Under the pieces are notes generated by a model. That model was not told where the DNA came from, made no database searches, and saw nothing but the letters and a program-made list of their open reading frames with translations. This document shows positions 59,379 to 64,000 of a DNA stretch of 64,000 nt, piece by piece; position 1 is the stretch's first letter, and each line of letters begins with the position of its first letter. The stretch is from Sediminibacterium salmoneum NBRC 103935 (GTDB lineage Bacteria; Bacteroidota; Bacteroidia; Chitinophagales; Chitinophagaceae). A program made the position numbers and the translations under genes. The stretch covers positions 792,031-856,030 of the forward strand of contig NZ_KI866530.1 of assembly GCF_000511175.1 (NCBI RefSeq). The letters are read 5' to 3'.

Positions 59379-59444
59379 ATTAGTAACGGTTTACGATGTT
59401 TTATCCTGATTTTTTCAGGTTGGCAAAGATAGGGGAATGAGAGA

Positions 59445-59915
59445 TTAATTCACAGTAACCTCAAAGTAAAGAGGGGTATTGGGTGGAATTGAGCCTCTAC
59501 CTATACAAGAATATCCTAATGCTGAGGGCACTAGTAGCCTAATGCTACCGCCCCTTTTTACCAGTGGAATTCCAATAGTCCAGCCTTCAATTACATTTCT
59601 TAAATTAAATTCTGAAGGTGCTATTGTTGACGAATCAAAAGTATTCCCATTAAGAAATTTCCCCCTATAATATGCTCTAACCCAAGAATCTGAATTTAAA
59701 ACTGCCCCAGTTCCCGGGCTCATAATTTGGTACAATAACCCACTTGGATGCTCAGTGTAGGTTATATTATTATCAGTGCAATACTTAACCATTGCCGATT
59801 TTTCGTTAGCAACGGGTACAGGATTACAGCCTGAACTGGATTTTCCACAAGAAATAACAGAAATGGCTATTATAGCCATTAAACCTAATACAATCAATTT
59901 GCTTCTCATGTTCAT
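59445..59915 (-). CDS. FKBP-type peptidyl-prolyl isomerase lipoprotein
   Basis: 156 residues, with a lipoprotein signal (IAISVISCGKS) and one FKBP domain: VRAYYRGKFLNGNTFDSS, FNLRNVIEGWTIGIPLVKRGGSIRLLVPSALGYSCIGRGSIPPNTPLYFEVTV. The domain keeps most of the active-site pattern. It probably helps fold outer-membrane or surface proteins. Starts at 59915 and 59909 are both possible. It is downstream of the small 131-residue membrane protein. Confidence 0.88.
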   Translation of the reverse strand: MNMRSKLIVLGLMAIIAISVISCGKSSSGCNPVPVANEKSAMVKYCTDNNITYTEHPSGLLYQIMSPGTGAVLNSDSWVRAYYRGKFLNGNTFDSSTIAPSEFNLRNVIEGWTIGIPLVKRGGSIRLLVPSALGYSCIGRGSIPPNTPLYFEVTVN

Positions 59916-59924
59916 TTTTAGTTT

Positions 59925-60320
59925 TTAAGACGCTGAACCAGGCTGGATGGCTGCATCGTTGTTCTTTATTTTTCTTTTTTTAGCTGCAATTTCCTGATAG
60001 CGCTGATCATTCATTTCCCATTTAAATTTTCTGTAAACAAAAGCAATAAAAACAGATAAGCCCAAAATGGCCATAAAAAGCACAAATGCGCTCATTTTGC
60101 TGTTGGCCTCCATGGTAGCCCGCTGATACCAGCCTGAAAGAATTACGGTAATAACAACAACGCCAATAGCAAATCCGGAAGATAAGCCCAGCATAAAGGC
60201 TTTCCGGCTACTTTTTTCCTTCTCACTGTTTTCCTGCCAAAAGGCAAAAAATGTCTCATCGTCCATTTGCATCCCGCGAATGTAAGCAGGTTCAGGGAAT
60301 TTTGTGAAGAAGTTCTCCAC
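59925..60320 (-). CDS. Hypothetical two-TM membrane protein
   Basis: 131 residues. Two membrane segments (AFMLGLSSGFAIGVVVITVIL and MSAFVLFMAILGLSVFIAFVY) are followed by a charged cytoplasmic tail (KKRKIKNNDAA). The N-terminus (DDETFFAFWQENSEKEK) is acidic. I do not recognise the family. ATG codons near 60272 and 60266 are alternative starts. It is ten bases upstream of the FKBP gene and divergent from the lysoplasmalogenase. Confidence 0.7.
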   Translation of the reverse strand: MENFFTKFPEPAYIRGMQMDDETFFAFWQENSEKEKSSRKAFMLGLSSGFAIGVVVITVILSGWYQRATMEANSKMSAFVLFMAILGLSVFIAFVYRKFKWEMNDQRYQEIAAKKRKIKNNDAAIQPGSAS

Positions 60321-60367
60321 TTTTCTGGTACTGAAAATCTACCTATTTTGTATTAAAATTATATGCA

Positions 60368-61105
60368 ATGAATTTCAGGAAAATTGCCGCACCCTATTAT
60401 CTGATTGTCTTACTGATTCATTGTACTTTTTTATGGCTGGAATGGACTTTGGCCTCCAAATTCACCAAGCCTTTACTTATGCCTTTATTGTTAATCTATT
60501 TATATAGCGCATTAAAAGCTCCATTTAATGTGCAGACACTAGAGCCAAAGACAGATCCTGATGGAAACCCACTATCTACCAGGCCCATTAGTAAATCCAT
60601 TGTTATCCTGGCATTTGCTGCTTCCTGGGCCGGAGATTTGTTTCTGATGTTTGAAGGTAAGGGACTTTTTATTGCAGGGATGGTTTCCTTTATGACAGCC
60701 CATATCAGTTATTGTTATTTATTCAATCAGATTCAGCCTTTCAGGAGAAAAAATGCATTGTATCCTTTTTTACTGGGTGCTTTTGTGTATCACCTGGGAA
60801 CAGATATTATGCATGTAATACGCCCCAATCTGGGAGATTTATTGATTCCCGTTTACTTATACATGTTTGTGATTACTGCTATGGCAATTTTTGCCTTTAT
60901 GACCATGGCAGTAAAAGACACTGAATACTGGGGCAAGTATTTTTTTGCTCTTGGAGCCGCTTTTTTTGTGTTTTCCGATATGATGCTGGCACTGAATATT
61001 TTTGGCAGCAAAGACCCTTTTTTGGGCTTTTTGGTAATGGCCACATATGGTATAGCACAATATTTAATAGCCAAGGGATTCAGCAGTTACCTCCTGAGAT
61101 CTTAA
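60368..61105 (+). CDS. Lysoplasmalogenase (YhhN/TMEM86 family)
   Basis: Polytopic membrane protein, 245 residues, of the YhhN family; related enzymes hydrolyse the vinyl-ether bond of lysoplasmalogens. Family marks are SKFTKPLLMPLLLIYLY, ILAFAASWAGDLFLM with the conserved Asp, GAAFFVFSDMMLALN and TYGIAQYLIAKGF. Seven or eight membrane segments are likely. Activity is not proven for bacterial members in general. It stands alone. Confidence 0.85.
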   Translation: MNFRKIAAPYYLIVLLIHCTFLWLEWTLASKFTKPLLMPLLLIYLYSALKAPFNVQTLEPKTDPDGNPLSTRPISKSIVILAFAASWAGDLFLMFEGKGLFIAGMVSFMTAHISYCYLFNQIQPFRRKNALYPFLLGAFVYHLGTDIMHVIRPNLGDLLIPVYLYMFVITAMAIFAFMTMAVKDTEYWGKYFFALGAAFFVFSDMMLALNIFGSKDPFLGFLVMATYGIAQYLIAKGFSSYLLRS

Positions 61106-61137
61106 CTACCTAACGCTTTAACAAAATAGGCAACTCG

Positions 61138-62316
61138 TTATTTATTCTTTACAATTACATATTGACCTCTATTCAACAAAAGCAGGTAGATTTTGCCGTT
61201 GTATTCAGTGGCCGCACTAAGAATTGAACAGGGGTCCAGCACAGGCGGCAGTTTAAATTCCATCTCTCTGATATTGGTACCATCAAAAACAGCCAATCCT
61301 GCGCAGGACTCAGGTGCTTTTTCTGTCCCTAACATGATATAGATTTTACCATTGGAAGACACAATCGGACTGGATCTGAAAATTTTACTATCACTTAAAC
61401 CGGAAAGAACCGCATTATTGTCCAGATTTTTGAGTTTATTGCCCTGAAAGCCTATGCCCCAGACATTTCCCTTCACAGCCATATAAACACTTGCTTCCTT
61501 GTTGGAAAAGCCCGTATCCTCTTCCACAATAAATTCATAGGTTTTTCCCTGAGTAAATGCAGCTCCGTTGTAATAGTATCCGGTAATAATGTATCGGGTT
61601 CTGGTAGGGCTGATAATTATCTGCCGCACCTGTGTAAAACTGATATCATTATTATCGGTTGCTATTAGGGAAGTAGGTTGAACAGACAATTCTTCAGCCT
61701 TTTTAATCAGTTGATTGTTGACAACTTCCCAGATGGCCACATTAGTAGCAATAGATACCATATGCAGCTTATTTTGATTTACCCACAGTGATATATTACC
61801 CAGGGATGCCTTATTGATTAAATTGGCATTGGTGTATTCCAGGGTATCCAGGTGGGTATAATTTCCGTTTTCCCATTTAAAAAGATAATACGTGTGTTCC
61901 CAATCTACTACTGGAATAGTAGTTCTGATGGTTCTTTTTTCCCTTATCCCATATAAGGCACCATTCCATTCCTTGATGATTACAGGAGCCATATTATTCA
62001 CCTGATTAACCATCCACCCGGAAGCTTGCTTATAAAAAAAACTCCCCTGAAACTGATTATTGAAAGTGCTTGAATTATTGGTTACCCTATGGCCAGATGT
62101 AGCATAAATAATTTCACTATTATATCCTGCTAATGAATTGATTTCGTAGGTTTTATCCTGAGGAAAATTCTGAACAATTTCCCAGTTTTCAGTACTGTCC
62201 TGTGAACCCGAATTTGAACTGTCTTTTTTACAGGAGACAAGTAGAGAAGATAGCATAATAGCTATTGAAAATAATAAGATTCGGTTGTTTTTCGCAAGAA
62301 GATGCATATTTGGCAT
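61138..62316 (-). CDS. Lipoprotein of unknown function
   Basis: 392 residues with a lipoprotein signal (IMLSSLLVSCKKDSSNS) and a linker rich in Ser/Asn. The mature part has repeated beta-strand units of about 45 residues (SEIIYATSGHRV, KLHMVSIATNVAIWEV, VWGIGFQGNKLKNLDN, GKIYLLLLNRGQYVIVKNK) and may be a beta-propeller, though I see no strict repeat motif. An ATG at 62307 is an alternative start. It is divergent from the TPR kinase. Confidence 0.7.
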   Translation of the reverse strand: MPNMHLLAKNNRILLFSIAIMLSSLLVSCKKDSSNSGSQDSTENWEIVQNFPQDKTYEINSLAGYNSEIIYATSGHRVTNNSSTFNNQFQGSFFYKQASGWMVNQVNNMAPVIIKEWNGALYGIREKRTIRTTIPVVDWEHTYYLFKWENGNYTHLDTLEYTNANLINKASLGNISLWVNQNKLHMVSIATNVAIWEVVNNQLIKKAEELSVQPTSLIATDNNDISFTQVRQIIISPTRTRYIITGYYYNGAAFTQGKTYEFIVEEDTGFSNKEASVYMAVKGNVWGIGFQGNKLKNLDNNAVLSGLSDSKIFRSSPIVSSNGKIYIMLGTEKAPESCAGLAVFDGTNIREMEFKLPPVLDPCSILSAATEYNGKIYLLLLNRGQYVIVKNK

Positions 62317-62432
62317 TGCTGATTTTTTTATAAAATTCCTCCCTAATACGGTCTTGTCAAATACGAATTAATCCGTATTTTTAATAAGATTTTAAGCACC
62401 CCCCGGGATCTTAAAACCATTTTAAATAGCAT

Positions 62433-64000
62433 ATGAAGGGAGTATTGAGGCTAACATTCTTAATAATGGGGGTAATTAACTGCAGTTTAAGCAAGGGGGC
62501 AGAATCATGGGATCTCTTGGTAAAAAAAGCCGACAGCTTATCCACCAGTAATTTTTCAAAATCTGTTGCTTTCTGCGACAGTATATTGCCGTTCACCAAT
62601 CCGAAAGAGCCCTGGAGAGGAGTCTTCACCAGTATCAGAGGAAAAGCTCATTATTTTAAAGGGAATTACGACCTGGCAGCAAAAGATTATAATGAAGCAA
62701 TTCAATTATTACAAAGGGGAAATTTTCAGCGGGAATTAGGCTTTGCCTTTATTGATCAGGCAAAACTCTACAGGAAAATAAAAATGTTCCCTCAGGCAAT
62801 TGAAACCTATGCAAAAGCGGATAAAATATTCAGAACCTTAAAGGACGAAAACACTTTGGCTACTGTACTAAACGAGTGGGGGGTTGTGTATGAGTTTCAA
62901 AATGATTTTGATAAAGCCATCGATTTTTATTCTCAATCACTTAAAACCAGAATAAAGTTCAACGACTCATTAGGGATGGCCTATTCTTACAGTTATATGG
63001 CTAGTGCCTATTTACAAAAAAATGATTTTAAGCAAGCCGAGGAGCTAAGCATTCTTTCCTTGCAGATTTTTGAAAAAATCAAGAATCAGTTTGGAGTTGC
63101 CATTCAAAGTTCCGATATAGCACTTATGTACGAATCAAAAAAAGATTTCAATAAAGCAATTTCTTATTTAACCTTAAGCGATAGTATTGCCAGATCTTTT
63201 AATTACAAAGACTTATTATCGGAGAATTACAGAAGACTATCTACCATTTATGCCCAGCTGAATGATTATAAAAAGGCTTTAAAACTTTACCAGGAACATA
63301 TTATCATTAAAGACAGTCTTTACAATAGCAACACGCAAAAAAATATTGCTGATCTATACGTAAAGTATGAAACTGCTGAAAAAGACAATCAATTACTACA
63401 GCAAGAAAACAAAAATGCCAAACAACAGATTACTATATTGCTTATTGGATCATTATTAGCTATAGTTAGCATATTAACCTATTACATATACAGATCCAGA
63501 AAACTGAAAGAAGAAAAACTGAAATTGGAAACTCAGAATACTCTGCAGAACGACCGGCTGAGAATTTCTAGAGACTTGCATGATAATATTGGTGCCAATT
63601 TAACTTATATCAATAATGCAGTTCAATCCATACCTCAGGAAGATAATCAGATAAAGAATTTACAAAGTCTGCTAAACGAGACAATTATTGAACTAAGAAG
63701 AACTGTTTGGCTCATTAATAAGCCCTCCGTTAAACTGGACGAGTGGATTGTTAAGCTTCGCGAATATTATTTAAAAGTAAACGAAGTAAAACTAAGCATC
63801 ACTATCATCGAAAATGAAGAGAGTATACTCACTTCAAAACAAGCAACTAATTTGTTCCGGGTAATACAGGAAGCTACCAACAATGCAATTAAACATTCAC
63901 AGGCTTCTTCTGTAAAAGTATCCATTCAATCAGAGAATAATATTCTGATGATTGTAATAAAGGATAATGGGAGGGGATTTGATCAAAACAAGGCCAGCAA
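62433..64000 (+). CDS. TPR-containing sensor histidine kinase (LytS/NarL-partner type), 3' end outside window
   Basis: The frame is open from the ATG at 62433 to the window end. An N-terminal signal or anchor (LTFLIMGVINCSL) is followed by about six TPR repeats (GKAHYFKGNYDLAAKDYNEA, SYSYMASAYLQKNDFKQAEELS), a transmembrane segment (about residues 332-355, ITILLIGSLLAIVSILTYYIY), and a HisKA_3 domain with His383 in ISRDLHDNIGANLTY. The HATPase follows: EATNNAIKHSQ, KDNGRGFD. This layout is common in Bacteroidota for kinases paired with LuxR-type regulators; the partner should lie just past the window. Confidence 0.9.
   Translation, partial: MKGVLRLTFLIMGVINCSLSKGAESWDLLVKKADSLSTSNFSKSVAFCDSILPFTNPKEPWRGVFTSIRGKAHYFKGNYDLAAKDYNEAIQLLQRGNFQRELGFAFIDQAKLYRKIKMFPQAIETYAKADKIFRTLKDENTLATVLNEWGVVYEFQNDFDKAIDFYSQSLKTRIKFNDSLGMAYSYSYMASAYLQKNDFKQAEELSILSLQIFEKIKNQFGVAIQSSDIALMYESKKDFNKAISYLTLSDSIARSFNYKDLLSENYRRLSTIYAQLNDYKKALKLYQEHIIIKDSLYNSNTQKNIADLYVKYETAEKDNQLLQQENKNAKQQITILLIGSLLAIVSILTYYIYRSRKLKEEKLKLETQNTLQNDRLRISRDLHDNIGANLTYINNAVQSIPQEDNQIKNLQSLLNETIIELRRTVWLINKPSVKLDEWIVKLREYYLKVNEVKLSITIIENEESILTSKQATNLFRVIQEATNNAIKHSQASSVKVSIQSENNILMIVIKDNGRGFDQNKAS

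Noticed and set aside
1..64000. Mobile elements, prophage, integrases or att sites next to tRNA-Arg
   Set aside because: tRNA-Arg is flanked by ung and hutH with no integrase, no repeat of its 3' end in the neighbourhood that I can see, and no transposase anywhere.
1..64000. CRISPR arrays or long direct repeats
   Set aside because: No regularly spaced repeats were seen in any intergenic stretch; all gaps are short, under about 200 bases.

Overview
The window is typical Bacteroidota chromosome, most likely from the Chitinophagaceae (a Sediminibacterium-like genus is my guess, not something shown here). The grounds are a SusC/SusD pair, fused SecDF, a Bacteroidota-type LptD, lipoproteins with a short Cys box, AT-rich codon use, few Shine-Dalgarno sequences and several promoters of the TTTG/TAnnTTTG kind. 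I see no phage, transposon, integrase, CRISPR array or defence island. Most genes are core metabolism, envelope biogenesis and proteostasis.

Layout. 1-4.4 kb: 3' part of dnaK, dnaG, and a DeoR-type regulator. 4.5-10.8 kb: a SusC/SusD operon followed by two DUF4397 lipoproteins, with no carbohydrate-active enzyme beside it. 10.9-14.6 kb: membrane-tethered J-domain protein, STAS protein and clpC. 14.7-18.1 kb: ubiX, a short GT35 alpha-glucan phosphorylase and an unknown lipoprotein. 18.1-22 kb: an mntR-mntH manganese operon with a palindromic operator candidate, then icd. 22-25.3 kb: DUF2452 and DUF2911 proteins and an Omp85-like barrel. 25.4-29.9 kb: two sensor kinases in tandem. 29.8-38.9 kb: nhaA, an OstA-like protein, an MCE/MlaD protein, an amidase, divergent lptD, plsC, ung and tRNA-Arg. 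39-45.4 kb: hutH, a secreted protein, glnS, a PspC-domain protein and aconitase. 45.5-49.8 kb: a small membrane protein, an Amidase_2 lipoprotein, a TPR protein with a papain-like tail, an acyl-CoA dehydrogenase and yggS. 49.8-56.2 kb: S9 and M20 peptidases, a YqaE-like protein, the methylmalonyl-CoA mutase large subunit and an IscA-type protein. 56.3-64 kb: secDF, an FKBP lipoprotein, a lysoplasmalogenase, an unknown lipoprotein, and a TPR-histidine kinase cut by the window end.

The strongest whole-window signal is technical. Nine genes (deoR-like, susC, a DUF4397 lipoprotein, a hybrid kinase, the OstA-like gene, mlaD, plsC, ung, secDF) are each broken by one single-base indel. Eight of the nine lie in A/T runs of 6-7 bases, and every gene reads through to normal family length when one base is added or removed. 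This looks like uncorrected homopolymer sequencing error rather than pseudogenisation, so I annotate each as one full-length gene.

Biologically, the items most worth a second look are: an Nramp transporter fused to a universal-stress-protein domain under a perfect 7-4-7 palindrome; a GT35 phosphorylase with Thr where the PLP-binding Lys should be; a TPR protein with a permuted papain-like tail; a lipocalin-like/DUF2452 fusion; and a SusCD operon carrying only DUF4397 lipoproteins. I did not find a convincing wholly new multi-gene system.
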